Positions 29,467 through 38,276 of a DNA stretch of 64,000 nt are shown here, in pieces. Made by a program: the position numbers and the translations under genes. The first letter of the stretch is position 1, and each line of letters opens with the position of its first letter. Origin of the DNA: Mycobacterium sp. (GTDB lineage: Bacteria > Actinomycetota > Actinomycetes > Mycobacteriales > Mycobacteriaceae); contig NZ_JASBVP010000011.1 of NCBI RefSeq assembly GCF_029961025.1, positions 186,001 through 250,000 on the forward strand, read 5' to 3'. A model generated the notes under the pieces. The model had not been told where the DNA came from, made no database searches, and saw only the letters and a list, made by a program, of their open reading frames with translations.

Positions 29467-30603
29467 ATGAAGGGCATTCCGATAGGACGCATCGCCGGAT
29501 TTCCGGTCAGCGTCAACTGGAGTGTGCTGGTCATCCTTTGGCTTTTCACCTGGAGCCTTGCCACCACCTTGCCCGCCACCGTGCCGAACTACTCCAAAGG
29601 GGCCTACTGGCTGGCCGGGGCGTGCGGCGCCCTGATACTGCTCGGCTCGCTGCTGGCCCACGAGCTGACCCATGCGGTCCTCGCGCGTCGCGCCGGCGTC
29701 CGGGTAATCGACGTGACACTGTGGCTGTTCGGGGGGGTCACCCGGCTAGGGGGCGAAGCGAAAACACCCAGGGAAGCGTTTCGGATCGCGGTATCGGGCC
29801 CACTCATGAGCCTGGCGCTGGCGGCTGGCTTCGGGGGCGCGGCTTATCTGCTCGGCGCGCTGGGGACCGCGCACATCGTGCTCGGTGTCGCGTGGTGGCT
29901 CGCCGGCATCAACCTGCTGCTGGGCCTATTCAACCTACTGCCGGGAGCCCCCTTGGACGGCGGGCGGGTGCTGAAGGCTTACCTGTGGCGCCGCTACGGC
30001 GACAGCGTGCGCGCCGCCGTCGGCGCAGCGCACGCCGGGCGCGTTGTCGCGTTCATCCTCATCGCGCTCGGGCTGGTGGAGTTTCTGGCGGGGGCCATGG
30101 TCGGCGGCGTGTGGCTGGCGTTCATCGGATGGTTCATTTTCGCCGCCTCCCACGAAGAGGAAGCCCAGGTCACAGCCCGGCAGGCGATCGCCAACGTGCG
30201 TGTCGGCGACGTCATGACCGCCGACCCGCACACCGCACCCGCGGACATCACCGTCGAGGATTTCATTCAGCATTACCTGCTTGGCGACCGCCATTCGGCG
30301 TATCCCGTCGCCGACCGCGACGGCTCCATCATCGGGCTGATCACCCTGGCTCAACTACGCGGCATTCCGCCGAACCAGCGGCCCGCGACCCTGGTCCGGG
30401 AGGCCGCCATCCCCCTGCCCCGGGTGCCCACCGCGACTCCGGGCGAACCGCTCACCGCGCTGCTCGAGCGCCTGAGACCCGACATCGGTAACCGCGCTCT
30501 GGTCATCGACGCGGGCCGTCTGGCCGGCATCGTCAGCGCCAGCGATCTCAGCCGATTGATCGACGTGTACCAGCTGGCCTCCCAGCGGGCCGATGTTGTT
30601 TGA
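29467..30603 (+). CDS. Membrane-bound M50 (site-2) metalloprotease with CBS pair, Rv2625c-like
   Basis: The 378-aa protein has about six membrane helices in the first 230 residues. The zinc site is H-E-L-T-H near residues 62-66 with the third ligand in [11 protein letters not shown] near residue 160. Two CBS domains follow from about residue 240 ([13 protein letters not shown]) and 305. This is the SpoIVFB-like class III site-2 protease architecture and is very close, as recalled, to M. tuberculosis Rv2625c, a DosR gene next to hrp1 there. It would cut a transmembrane substrate, with the CBS part probably sensing a nucleotide. The substrate is unknown. Confidence 0.9.
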   Translation: MKGIPIGRIAGFPVSVNWSVLVILWLFTWSLATTLPATVPNYSKGAYWLAGACGALILLGSLLAHELTHAVLARRAGVRVIDVTLWLFGGVTRLGGEAKTPREAFRIAVSGPLMSLALAAGFGGAAYLLGALGTAHIVLGVAWWLAGINLLLGLFNLLPGAPLDGGRVLKAYLWRRYGDSVRAAVGAAHAGRVVAFILIALGLVEFLAGAMVGGVWLAFIGWFIFAASHEEEAQVTARQAIANVRVGDVMTADPHTAPADITVEDFIQHYLLGDRHSAYPVADRDGSIIGLITLAQLRGIPPNQRPATLVREAAIPLPRVPTATPGEPLTALLERLRPDIGNRALVIDAGRLAGIVSASDLSRLIDVYQLASQRADVV

Positions 30604-30634
30604 CGGCGCCGATTGTCGATGGCGGCTACCTCCC

Positions 30635-30666
30635 CCGACGGCCGTCGGAAACCACGGCCGCCGTGG
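30635..30666. terminator. Palindromic region between convergent genes
   Basis: Two perfect inverted repeats, ccgacggccgtcgg at 30635-30648 and ccacggccgccgtgg at 30652-30666, stand between the convergent M50 and flavin-fold genes. They can form GC hairpins but have no U-tract, so a terminator role is only plausible. Confidence 0.3.
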
Positions 30667-30684
30667 AACTCTTTGGGGGCGAAG

Positions 30685-31119
30685 TTAAGCGAAGGTGGAT
30701 TCTCGCTCGGGCTCGGGACCGAAACGGAATCGTCGGCCGCTAATGGCCGAGGCGTGGATACGCACGTAGTTGAGCTTTAAGGTTGCGACCCAGGGCCGCA
30801 GCCCCGCGCGGTCGGCCTCGGCGATCTCGGCACTGGTCGACAGCACCTCGGCCGTTCCCTGGACAATGACGCTCCAGCCTTCATCGAGTGAGTGCCCGTC
30901 GGCCTCGAAGGCGACGTTGTTGTTGATCACCACGCTCAGCAGCTTGGTGCCTTCGGCGGTCCGAAACAGCACCGTGGGGCGCTGGACGACGAAGTTGACC
31001 GGAAAGATATCGGGCCTGGCGCCCACACATGTCACCAATCGGCCAAGCTCGACGCTGCCCAGCAGTTCCCAGCTCTCATCGTCGCTGAGAATTGTCACCG
31101 GCTCATCGCTGATGGCCAT
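30685..31119 (-). CDS. Pyridoxamine 5'-phosphate oxidase-fold protein, Rv3129-like
   Basis: The 144-aa protein has the split-barrel fold of the flavin/F420-binding PPOX family: LLGSVELGRLVTC at the start, PVNFVVQRPTVLFRTAEGTKL, NNVAFEADG and GWSVIVQGTAEVL. The ending RRFRFGPEPERESTFA recalls M. tuberculosis Rv3129, a DosR-regulated protein annotated shorter. This version has the full N-terminal strand. Such proteins bind FMN, F420 or haem, or have lost cofactor binding. It is convergent with the M50 gene. I see no strong DosR-like box in the 149 bp upstream. Confidence 0.8.
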   Translation of the reverse strand: MAISDEPVTILSDDESWELLGSVELGRLVTCVGARPDIFPVNFVVQRPTVLFRTAEGTKLLSVVINNNVAFEADGHSLDEGWSVIVQGTAEVLSTSAEIAEADRAGLRPWVATLKLNYVRIHASAISGRRFRFGPEPERESTFA

Positions 31120-31268
31120 TGCCTCACCCTAACGTGGCGGGCGCCGGCACCGGATCCCGCCTGAACGCCGGCGCCTCGCGGCGAAACGAAAACCCGGCAG
31201 CCGGGGCGAGAGTTTGAGCTGTAGCGGGCATCTCGGGCACGGTTGCAAAATCTGGGGGTCCAAAGGGC

Positions 31269-31550
31269 TTACAGGTGCACACCGGTGGCGGGTTTGTGAG
31301 TCGCGGCCTCGATATCGGCGACCGTCCGCTCAAGTAGCTGGTGCGCCAGATCCGACAACGCCCGAGCGATCGCCAGTTCGTCGCCGATCGCCGCCACCGG
31401 TTCGTCGGCCGGATCGAGCCGCGCCAGACCCACCCCCACTAACTCGCTGCCCTGCCACGACAATCGCACCTTGGCCCTGGTGCGCTTTTCATGCTCGTCG
31501 ACCAGCACGTCGATGTGCCAGGCCTTGATGCCGCGATCGTTCTCCGTCAC
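31269..31550 (-). CDS. DUF1876 protein, Rv1738/Rv2632c-like
   Basis: The 93-aa protein matches the DUF1876 family whose M. tuberculosis member Rv1738 is among the most strongly DosR-induced proteins and has a fold recalling ribosome-hibernation factors. Family features are W-H-I-D-V-L-V-D-E-H-E, the TRAKVRLSWQGSELVGVGLARL strands and I-G-D-E-L-A-I-A-R-A-L-S-D-L. The GTG at 31550 is chosen since GAGGAGATAAC precedes it and the extra 34 residues of the longer frame do not fit the family. A ribosome-related role is an inference from the fold. Confidence 0.85.
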   Translation of the reverse strand: MTENDRGIKAWHIDVLVDEHEKRTRAKVRLSWQGSELVGVGLARLDPADEPVAAIGDELAIARALSDLAHQLLERTVADIEAATHKPATGVHL

Positions 31551-31695
31551 CGTTATCTCCTCGTCGATCCGGGCGCCAAAATGTGGGGCCGGCAGCGCTC
31601 CCGATGGCTCCTCATCGGCATCCCACCTGCCGGCAGGGCCATGAAATTCCATGAAATTGCATGAGGTTCAGTCTGGGTGGCCGATGGCGGGTGCG

Positions 31696-31737
31696 CCAGG
31701 GCCATTGGTCCTCACCCGTTGGTCCTCGGCGGTCCCG
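31696..31737. promoter_or_regulatory. DosR-like box (with a weaker second site) between DUF1876 and MFS-Lnt genes
   Basis: The site ccagggccattggtcctcac (31696-31715) has GGGCC-ATTG-GTCCT. A weaker site starts 22 bp further. The 377-bp region 31551-31927 has no other gene that I can support, and its boxes could act in both directions. Confidence 0.45.
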
Positions 31738-31927
31738 CCAATCCGCCTACGACGCAACGGCAGTCGCCACAGCAACGTCGCACCGGCTGCCGGCCGGCGT
31801 CTTCACGTCCGGCGAGGGCGGTCCGCACGGCCGAAAAGGCCGACGCTCTGGTGTCACAGCGCGACCGCAACTAGTTTGCTTTGGGTGGCTTGCTTGCGGG
31901 CGGTGCGATGCTCTTTGCCGGCAGGCC

Positions 31928-34696
31928 GTGGCTGACCGGCCGACGGTGACCGACGCGGCGGGCGCCAATCGCGCCGTCGGCGCCGAGCACAGCTGGCACG
32001 GGGCGCGAACACTGCTGGCGGGCCCGCTGCGATGGTTGGTCGGCGGGCAGTGCCTGGGGCAGCTTGCCGACGGGCTAGCCCAGATCACTTTCGCACAGTT
32101 CGTGCTGTTCGACATCGGGCGCGGCGCAACGCCGGCCCGGATCGCCGCGGTGCTCGCGGTCACCCTGCTCCCGTTCAGCGTGGTGGGGCCCATCGCGGGG
32201 GTGCTGATCGACCGGTGGGATCGACGGCGCACCCTGATCACCGTCTCGGTGCTCCGCGCGGCGCTCACCGTGGTCGGCACCGCCACCCTGGTGACCCGGT
32301 CGACGGGTGCCGCGTTCGTCGGGGTGCTGCTGCTGCTGTCGTTCTCGCGGTTCGTGTTGGCGGCCAAAGGGGCCGCGCTGCCCCGGACGGTGCCGCTGGG
32401 AGACCTGGTCACCGGTAACGCCGTCTCCTCGTTAGGGGGAATGACCTCATCGTTTTTGGGCGCCGTCGGGGGGTCGCTGATTGTCGGCCGCTCGACCGCG
32501 GCCGGTTTTGTGCTCGCCGCGGGGTGCTACCTGGGCGCCGCCGCGGTGTTCACCCGACTGCCCGACGTCGGTGGCCGGCAGCGTACCGGCCTGCTCACCC
32601 GGCTGAGACAGCTCGCCGCCGAACTCGCCGAGGGGATCCGGGCGGCGGCCGGCGCGGCCACGATCCGTTGGTCGTTGCTCGCCGTCGCGGCGCATCGATC
32701 ACTCCTGGGCGCCGGTTTCGTGGTGCTCGTGCTGATCGCCGATTCCCGGTACAACCTGCGTATCTCGGGGTACGGGGTGGCGCTGGCGGCGACCGGGCTG
32801 GCCGCCTTCGCCGGGACGCTGGCCGCGCCGCCGCTGGCGCGACGCTACGCAGCCGTAGCGCTGGTGCCCGCCGCATTCCTGCCCGCCGCCGCCGCCGCAT
32901 ATGTCGGTGGCCTGGTCCCGTCGCTGGCGATGCTGGTGGGCTGCGTGAGCGTGGTGGCGTTCGCCTTTCAGGTCCTCAAGATCTCGGTGGACGCGTTGAT
33001 CGGTGGCGCCGCCTCCGATGTGGTTCGCGGGCGGGTGTTCGCCGTCTACGACGTGCTCTACAACGTCGCGTTCGTGGTGGCCGGACTGGCCCTGGTGCCA
33101 CTGTGGCGACCCGGCCGCGAGCGCTGGCTGTTGTGGCTGATCGCCACCGGTTTCCTGATCGGATGGGTCATGGTCGGCGCGCTGATGCTGGGCTGGAAAT
33201 GGCGCCGGCGGACCCGGGTCCGGCGCCGCGGTCTGGCGCTCGGACGGCTGGCGGCACTGGGCGCTGGCGCGCTGCTCGCGCCGGCCTTTCCGGCGCCGTC
33301 GTGGTGGTGGCTGGCCTGGGTCGGTGTGGTGCCGCTGCTGCTGTTGGTGCGCGCCGCACCGACGGCCGGTGAAGGCGGGGTGCGGGCATGGTGCGGCCTC
33401 GGGGGTTTCGTGCTGACCACTCAGTATTGGCTGCTGCCCAGCGCGGGTCCGCTGCTGGTGGTGATGGCCGCCCTGCTGGGCGCGTTCTGGATCCCGTGGG
33501 GTTGGGCCACCCACCGGCTGCTGTCGGGGCGACCGACCCCTGCCCGGACGCTGGCCGCCGTGATCGTGGTGCCCAGCGCCTGGGTGCTCGCCGAGGCGGT
33601 GCGGTCCTGGCAAAGCCTGGGTGGTCCGTGGGCCCTGCTGGGCGCCTCGCAATGGAACCAGCCGGTCACGATGGCCTCGGCCGCACTGGGAGGGGTATGG
33701 CTGACGAGCTTCCTGCTCATGGCGGTCAACACCGCGATCGCCGCCGCGGTTTTGTGCCGCGGGATGCCGGCCCGAGTGCTCGCGCTGGGCGCGGCGTTGG
33801 CTTGCGCGGCACTCGGGCCGGGTTACTACCTGCTGCGGCCGGTTCCGCTGCCCGGGACGACGGTGCGGGTTGCGCTGGTGCAGCCCGGCAACATCGCCGA
33901 CGCGGGCGCCCGTCTGGCGGCCGGGGAGGCCATCACCGCAAACCTGGCGGGCCAGCGCCTCAACCTAATCGTGTGGGGAGAGAGCAGCGTCGGGTTCGAC
34001 CTCTCCGACGATTCCGTGGTCATGGCGGACTTGACTCGGCTGTCACGGCGGATCGGGGCGGATCTGCTGGTCAATGTCGACGCGCCCGCGCCGAGTGGGG
34101 GTATCTACAAATCCGCCGTCCTGATCGGACCGAGCGGACGGTTGGGGAGCTACCGCAAGATCCGGCTGGTGCCGTTCGGCGAGTATGTCCCCTTCCGGGC
34201 GGTGCTGGGCTGGGTTACCCGGCACACCAAAGCCGCGGCCCAGGACCGGAGCCGCGGAACCGGACCGGTGGTGTTGCATGCCGGCCGGCTGACCCTCGGG
34301 CCCCTGATCAGCTACGAGGCGACCTTCTCCGATCTTGCCCGCCGCGAGGTGGCGCTCGGTGCCCAGCTGCTCGTCTACCAGAGCTCCACCTCGACATTCC
34401 AGGGCAGCTGGGCCCAGCCCCAGCTGGCCAGTCAAGCCGCGGTACACGCCGTTGAGGTGGGCCGGCCGGCGGTGCACGCCGGGTTGTCCGGCGACAGCTC
34501 CGCGTTCGACGCGACCGGCCGCGAACTGGCCTGGCGCCCGTCGACGTATCGCGGCGCCGCCGTCGTCACCGTGCCGTTGGGGTCGATGGACACCGGGTAC
34601 CAACGCTTCGGGGACTGGGTGCCCGGCATGGCGTTTACGGTCCTTGCCGGCGCCGGTGTCGGGGCGACCCTGCGGTCGCAGCGTCGACGCTGGTAG
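31928..34696 (+). CDS. Fusion of MFS transporter and apolipoprotein N-acyltransferase-like (CN hydrolase) domain
   Basis: This 922-aa protein has two membrane modules. Residues about 20-420 are an MFS efflux-type transporter with ten to twelve helices and the loop GVLIDRWDRRRTL. From about residue 430 comes an Lnt-like membrane region followed by a periplasmic nitrilase-fold domain. Two of the three expected catalytic residues are visible, Glu in V-W-G-E-S-S and Lys in Y-R-K-I-R-L-V-P-F-G-E-Y. The nucleophile position reads L-I-S-Y-E in place of L-I-C-Y-E, so Cys is replaced by Ser (codon AGC). True Lnt activity is therefore doubtful. The start codon is uncertain; GTG at 31928 gives a compact N-terminus, GTG at 31946 is another option. 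Confidence 0.8.
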   Translation: MADRPTVTDAAGANRAVGAEHSWHGARTLLAGPLRWLVGGQCLGQLADGLAQITFAQFVLFDIGRGATPARIAAVLAVTLLPFSVVGPIAGVLIDRWDRRRTLITVSVLRAALTVVGTATLVTRSTGAAFVGVLLLLSFSRFVLAAKGAALPRTVPLGDLVTGNAVSSLGGMTSSFLGAVGGSLIVGRSTAAGFVLAAGCYLGAAAVFTRLPDVGGRQRTGLLTRLRQLAAELAEGIRAAAGAATIRWSLLAVAAHRSLLGAGFVVLVLIADSRYNLRISGYGVALAATGLAAFAGTLAAPPLARRYAAVALVPAAFLPAAAAAYVGGLVPSLAMLVGCVSVVAFAFQVLKISVDALIGGAASDVVRGRVFAVYDVLYNVAFVVAGLALVPLWRPGRERWLLWLIATGFLIGWVMVGALMLGWKWRRRTRVRRRGLALGRLAALGAGALLAPAFPAPSWWWLAWVGVVPLLLLVRAAPTAGEGGVRAWCGLGGFVLTTQYWLLPSAGPLLVVMAALLGAFWIPWGWATHRLLSGRPTPARTLAAVIVVPSAWVLAEAVRSWQSLGGPWALLGASQWNQPVTMASAALGGVWLTSFLLMAVNTAIAAAVLCRGMPARVLALGAALACAALGPGYYLLRPVPLPGTTVRVALVQPGNIADAGARLAAGEAITANLAGQRLNLIVWGESSVGFDLSDDSVVMADLTRLSRRIGADLLVNVDAPAPSGGIYKSAVLIGPSGRLGSYRKIRLVPFGEYVPFRAVLGWVTRHTKAAAQDRSRGTGPVVLHAGRLTLGPLISYEATFSDLARREVALGAQLLVYQSSTSTFQGSWAQPQLASQAAVHAVEVGRPAVHAGLSGDSSAFDATGRELAWRPSTYRGAAVVTVPLGSMDTGYQRFGDWVPGMAFTVLAGAGVGATLRSQRRRW

Positions 34697-34728
34697 CGCG
34701 CCGGGACCGCCCGGATGCCGGGATTGAC

Positions 34729-34769
34729 CGACGGCCGAAAGTCCCCGGACCGTTGCCAAAGGTCACCAT
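34729..34769 (+). promoter_or_regulatory. Pair of DosR-like boxes upstream of a 41-aa gene
   Basis: Box one (34729-34748) has CGGCC-GAAA-GTCCC with a perfect right half; box two (34750-34769) is weaker (TTGCC-AAAG-GTCAC), 21 bp on. A further TTCGGGAC half-site follows at 34784-34791. Confidence 0.45.
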
Positions 34770-34858
34770 CGGGCGCACGGTCTTTCGGGACCGCCGCCTA
34801 CAGGAGAACACTTGTGGTGCAACGGTTGCAGTTGCCACGACAGGTCAGGAGAGTTGAC

Positions 34859-34984
34859 ATGGCGAATAACCGCTACCTTGAAGTCATTAAGCGCTTGCTT
34901 TCAGCGGAGACGTATCTGCGTACCCGGGAGAAAGCCACAGAACGCAAACCGGAGCAACCCGGTCCCGAGCAGAAGACACCATGA
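34859..34984 (+). CDS. 41-aa basic small protein
   Basis: The frame begins with an ATG preceded by AGGAGA at 6 bp, an excellent ribosome binding site. The peptide has a helical first half (NRYLEVIKRLLSAETYLRTR) and a Glu/Lys/Pro tail. It is behind DosR-like boxes and directly downstream of the MFS-Lnt gene. I do not recognise a family. Size, charge and position fit small regulatory or ribosome-associated proteins, but nothing proves it. Confidence 0.55.
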   Translation: MANNRYLEVIKRLLSAETYLRTREKATERKPEQPGPEQKTP

Positions 34985-35005
34985 CATTACGCACCCCGGC
35001 ATGAC

Positions 35006-35335
35006 ATGTGGGCCGATGATCGGACCCGGATGACTCGCCTCGGCTCCCGAACTCCCGAGAAGGGCGTCGTGATCGGGACTCTCACGGGCGACACCGCGCC
35101 GCCACCTGCGCACCGTGCACAATCCACGATCGTCATCATGACCAGCGGGACCACCGGAACCCCGAAAGGCGCGGCGCGCTCCGAGCCGTATTCGCTGATG
35201 CCGGTTGGCGGACTGCTCGACAAAGTGCCGTTTCGCGCCCGCCACGTCATCGAATGCTGCGTTCCGCTGTTTCATGCGCTGGGGTTCAGCAGGGCGATGC
35301 TCCTCGACGGCGACACCGGCCTCCCCGAACGATGA
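35006..35335 (+). pseudogene. Relic of a FadD-type acyl-CoA synthetase
   Basis: The frame carries the AMP-binding P-loop [12 protein letters not shown] and a following block (LLDKVPFRARHVIECCVPLFHALGF) of fatty acyl-CoA ligases, but only about 110 of the usual 500-550 residues. It lacks the N-terminal third, the A5-A10 motifs and the catalytic Lys. The 5' end has no ribosome site and the 3' end runs 4 bp into the patatin gene. It is a decayed internal fragment. Confidence 0.75.
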
Positions 35336-36543
35336 CGGCGCGGCAGGGCAAACGGGTCGCGGTCGTTGTCGGGGCGGCCGGGGCACGCGGCGGCTATGAA
35401 GCGGGGGCGTTGTCGGTGCTGGTGCCGCGGTTGCGGGCGGCCGGCTGCGAACCCAAGGTGTATCTCGGCTTTGGTGCCGGTGCGCTCAATGCCGCACTGA
35501 TGACCGCGTTCGCCCATCTCGAACCGGCCGAGCAGGCCGGTCGGGTCGTCGAGCTATGGCGCAGCATGCCGATCACGAAGGTGTGCCGATCACCGCTGCT
35601 GGCCGTGCCGGGTGTGACCGCGCACCTCGTCGGCCAGATCCTGCGCCTGCCCGGCGTGCGGTTCACGCATGTGCTGGACACGGCACCGCTGCGACGCAAA
35701 ATTCACGCGGCCATCGACTGCCGGCAGCTCAGCGACAACATTGCCGGTAAGGGTCTGACGTTGGCCGTGGTGACGACGTCCGGTGACGATGATCGCAGCG
35801 TCGTTTTCGTCGAGCGCGCCGACGGGGTGCCGGTGCCGGCCGCTGACGATGAGCGGCCGATCGACTACATCGAGGCACCGGTGCGACCCGAACACGTGCT
35901 GGCCTCGGCCGCCCTGCCGGTGTTGTTCCCGGCCGTGCGGATCCGCAAGCCCTCGGGTGCGGCCGGCTGGTATCTCGACGGCGGGCTGCGGCTTGACGCA
36001 CCCATGAAGCCCGCGCTGGCGCTGGAGGCGGATGCTCTGGTTGTCGTTGCCACCCGCCCATTGCGTGACAGCACGACGACGCCGCAGCCCGGCGGGCTCG
36101 CCCCCGACGTTGACGACGTTCTCGTGGAACTTCTCAACATCGCCCTCGCCGACCGTTTGGTCGAAGATCTGCGGACGTTGGCGAAAATCAATGCGCTGCT
36201 GCCCGAAGATGAGCCGGTGGTGACCGCGACCGGCCGACTGCGCAGGAAAATCCCCTACGTGTTCGTCGGCCCGCCGCACCGGGAAACGCTGGGCCGGTTG
36301 GCGCTTGAGGTATTGCACGCTAATTCCCGCTATTCGGGCTGCCGGGCGACGAGGCTGCGCCAGCGCGAGCTGCGCCTGCTGGCACGAGGTTTCGAGGGTG
36401 ACGGGCCGCGCCGAGGCGACCTGGTCAGCTACCTGTATTTCGACCACCAATTCGTTGAGGCCGCCATCGAATTGGGGCGCCGCGACGCCAACGCGTTATT
36501 TGAGGGATTACCGGTTTCCGAGATACCCTGGCGGGTCGACTGA
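35332..36543 (+). CDS. Patatin-like protein lacking the catalytic serine
   Basis: The 403-aa protein has the patatin fold: an oxyanion-hole segment G-A-A-G-A-R-G-G near residue 13 and the dyad Asp in Y-L-D-G-G-L-R-L-D-A-P near residue 220. The nucleophile elbow, normally G-x-S-x-G, reads G-F-G-A-G-A-L-N-A near residue 47, so Ser is replaced by Gly (codon GGT). Phospholipase activity in the usual manner is not expected. The reading frame is otherwise intact, arguing for a non-catalytic role such as lipid binding. The ATG at 35332 was chosen because the family begins there. Its C-terminal 120 residues are an extension of unknown function. Confidence 0.82.
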   Translation: MTARQGKRVAVVVGAAGARGGYEAGALSVLVPRLRAAGCEPKVYLGFGAGALNAALMTAFAHLEPAEQAGRVVELWRSMPITKVCRSPLLAVPGVTAHLVGQILRLPGVRFTHVLDTAPLRRKIHAAIDCRQLSDNIAGKGLTLAVVTTSGDDDRSVVFVERADGVPVPAADDERPIDYIEAPVRPEHVLASAALPVLFPAVRIRKPSGAAGWYLDGGLRLDAPMKPALALEADALVVVATRPLRDSTTTPQPGGLAPDVDDVLVELLNIALADRLVEDLRTLAKINALLPEDEPVVTATGRLRRKIPYVFVGPPHRETLGRLALEVLHANSRYSGCRATRLRQRELRLLARGFEGDGPRRGDLVSYLYFDHQFVEAAIELGRRDANALFEGLPVSEIPWRVD

Positions 36544-36564
36544 TCAGCGGGACATCCGGATACT

Positions 36565-38229
36565 TCAGCGGCGAGGGGGTTCCAGATACCTTTCCGCCAC
36601 CGCCTGTGCCAGACGGTGCCGGATGCGCTCCAGCTCCGCAGCTTGATGTGCCTGCAGCTCATCCTCCCACGCCGCCACATGCGCGGCGAAGTCCTTGTCG
36701 GCGATGGTGCTTTCCAGCCAGCGGGAGAAATCTCCGCGTTCCAAATGGAAGCGAAGCGCTTGCGGATCCAGATGCCTTATCGCGGCGCCGAACTCATGCA
36801 TGGTCGCCGCCGGTGGGACGTGCTGGCCGTCCACCGGACGAAAGTAGAACCGCCGTTCGTCGGACAGGGACACGTCGGCGTACTTGTGGCGGTGCCGCAC
36901 GTGTGTGGTCCGGCGGTCCGCCAGGGTGAACCGGCGGGCAGGCTGGGAACCGAAACGCAGCGTGGCCCGCTGCCTTGTCGGTGCCGCCACGCCGCCTGAG
37001 GAGTCGTCAGGGGTGAGCTCCAGCACCACGTCGGTGCTGTCGATCTCGTTGGCCGGCAGTGACGCCGGAGCGAACGAGGACAATACGTATCCGCCTCGTC
37101 GCGTCCACCGGGCTCCCTGGTCGGTGCCGAGCAGATGGGCCTCGTCGTAGATCACCCAGTGCGGAAACCCATGCTGTTGGCGATGCGCTTCGGCGATCGA
37201 TCGCAATCGATGCAGATAGCCGATCTTATCCGGCTCGGTGAGCGCCGACAAATCCAACACGATGCTGCTGTTGGGACGCAACAGCGTGTCGAGCAACTCC
37301 GCCGGCTCGGGAAGGTAGTGCCGGGCGTCGACGGACTGCACCTGGCTCAGCTCGCGCAATTCCACGTGATCGCCTTCAGGGTCGACGACAAGAACGCAGT
37401 AGCCGGCCAGGATCCACCCCTCTGCCATGAGCCCGACGAGGTAACTCTTGCCCGCCCCCGTGGGGCCGCTAACCAGGATCCGGGCCTGGCTTCCCGGCAC
37501 CCGCGCGGGTGTTCCGTCATCGAAAGTGCCGATGCCGATCCATCGCCGCGGCGGGCAGTAACGTCGTGCCCCGCTTAGATAAGGGCCGGTCAGCAGGCCG
37601 GCGACACCAAGCCCGTCGGGCGCATCGAGGACCAGATCGGCATGCTCGCGCACCGAGGGAACGGCGTCAGCCACCGCGGCGCCGATCTCAGCCATCGCGA
37701 ATAACGACAGGTCGTTCTCGGCATCGCCGATCGCGACGGTGTTGTGCGGCGAACGGTTCAGCTCGGCCAGCACCGCGCCCAGCCCGGTGCCTTTCGTGAC
37801 ACCGGCCGGCAGCACCATCAGCGCGGCCCGGTTGCGGATGATCTGGCAGTCCAACCCCAGTTCGCCGATCGCCTCGACGACGGCCGCGGCGTGGTCACCG
37901 TCGACGGCCAGCAGCACCACACCTCGCCGGTATGGCACCCGCCGAATGGCCAGCGCGTCATCGAGCGCGGAGTCGACGGGCGCTGAGAGCGCGCGAGCCT
38001 TGCCGTCGATAACCGCGACCGCGCCGTTTTCGAGCACCAGCACATCGAAATGGTCGGCGACCCGGGGGAACGCCGCCTCTAATTCCCTTGCGATGCGGCC
38101 AGTTACGAGGACAGCCACCAGACCGCTTCGTCGAACGTGATCGACCGCGTCCAATGCCTCGACAGCTACCTCGCCGCGGGAGGTGAGCGTGCCATCGAGG
38201 TCGAGGGCTACCACCTGAAAAAACGCCAC
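36565..38229 (-). CDS. HAD phosphatase fused to a HerA-like P-loop ATPase
   Basis: Residues 1-215 are a Cof-type HAD hydrolase: D-L-D-G-T at 10-14, a Ser/Thr site in VTGR, a Lys in the GVTKGTGL segment and G-D-A-E-N-D near 165. From about residue 230 follows a DUF87/HerA-type ATPase with Walker A G-P-T-G-A-G-K-S near 255, the strand VLVVDPEGDH and Walker B V-I-Y-D-E-A-H-L near 350. The last 100 residues are charged and helical. Start is GTG at 38229. It lies 47 bp downstream of a PRPP synthetase paralog on the same strand. A sugar-phosphate or nucleotide phosphatase coupled to an ATP-driven DNA or protein machine is implied; the function is not known to me. Confidence 0.82.
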   Translation of the reverse strand: MAFFQVVALDLDGTLTSRGEVAVEALDAVDHVRRSGLVAVLVTGRIARELEAAFPRVADHFDVLVLENGAVAVIDGKARALSAPVDSALDDALAIRRVPYRRGVVLLAVDGDHAAAVVEAIGELGLDCQIIRNRAALMVLPAGVTKGTGLGAVLAELNRSPHNTVAIGDAENDLSLFAMAEIGAAVADAVPSVREHADLVLDAPDGLGVAGLLTGPYLSGARRYCPPRRWIGIGTFDDGTPARVPGSQARILVSGPTGAGKSYLVGLMAEGWILAGYCVLVVDPEGDHVELRELSQVQSVDARHYLPEPAELLDTLLRPNSSIVLDLSALTEPDKIGYLHRLRSIAEAHRQQHGFPHWVIYDEAHLLGTDQGARWTRRGGYVLSSFAPASLPANEIDSTDVVLELTPDDSSGGVAAPTRQRATLRFGSQPARRFTLADRRTTHVRHRHKYADVSLSDERRFYFRPVDGQHVPPAATMHEFGAAIRHLDPQALRFHLERGDFSRWLESTIADKDFAAHVAAWEDELQAHQAAELERIRHRLAQAVAERYLEPPRR

Positions 38230-38276
38230 AGCCTGGTCCTGTCTGCCGGTTGCCTATCGGTTGCCGTCACGCCGAA

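Noticed and set aside
32699..33652. 317-aa open frame on the minus strand across the MFS-Lnt fusion
   Set aside because: Gln/His/Arg-rich antisense sequence; the plus-strand gene has clear membrane helices and motifs.
34775..34794. Palindrome cggtctttcgggac considered as another DosR box
   Set aside because: The half-sites are in the wrong order (GTCCC left of GGGAC when read on the reverse strand), so it does not match the DosR arrangement.
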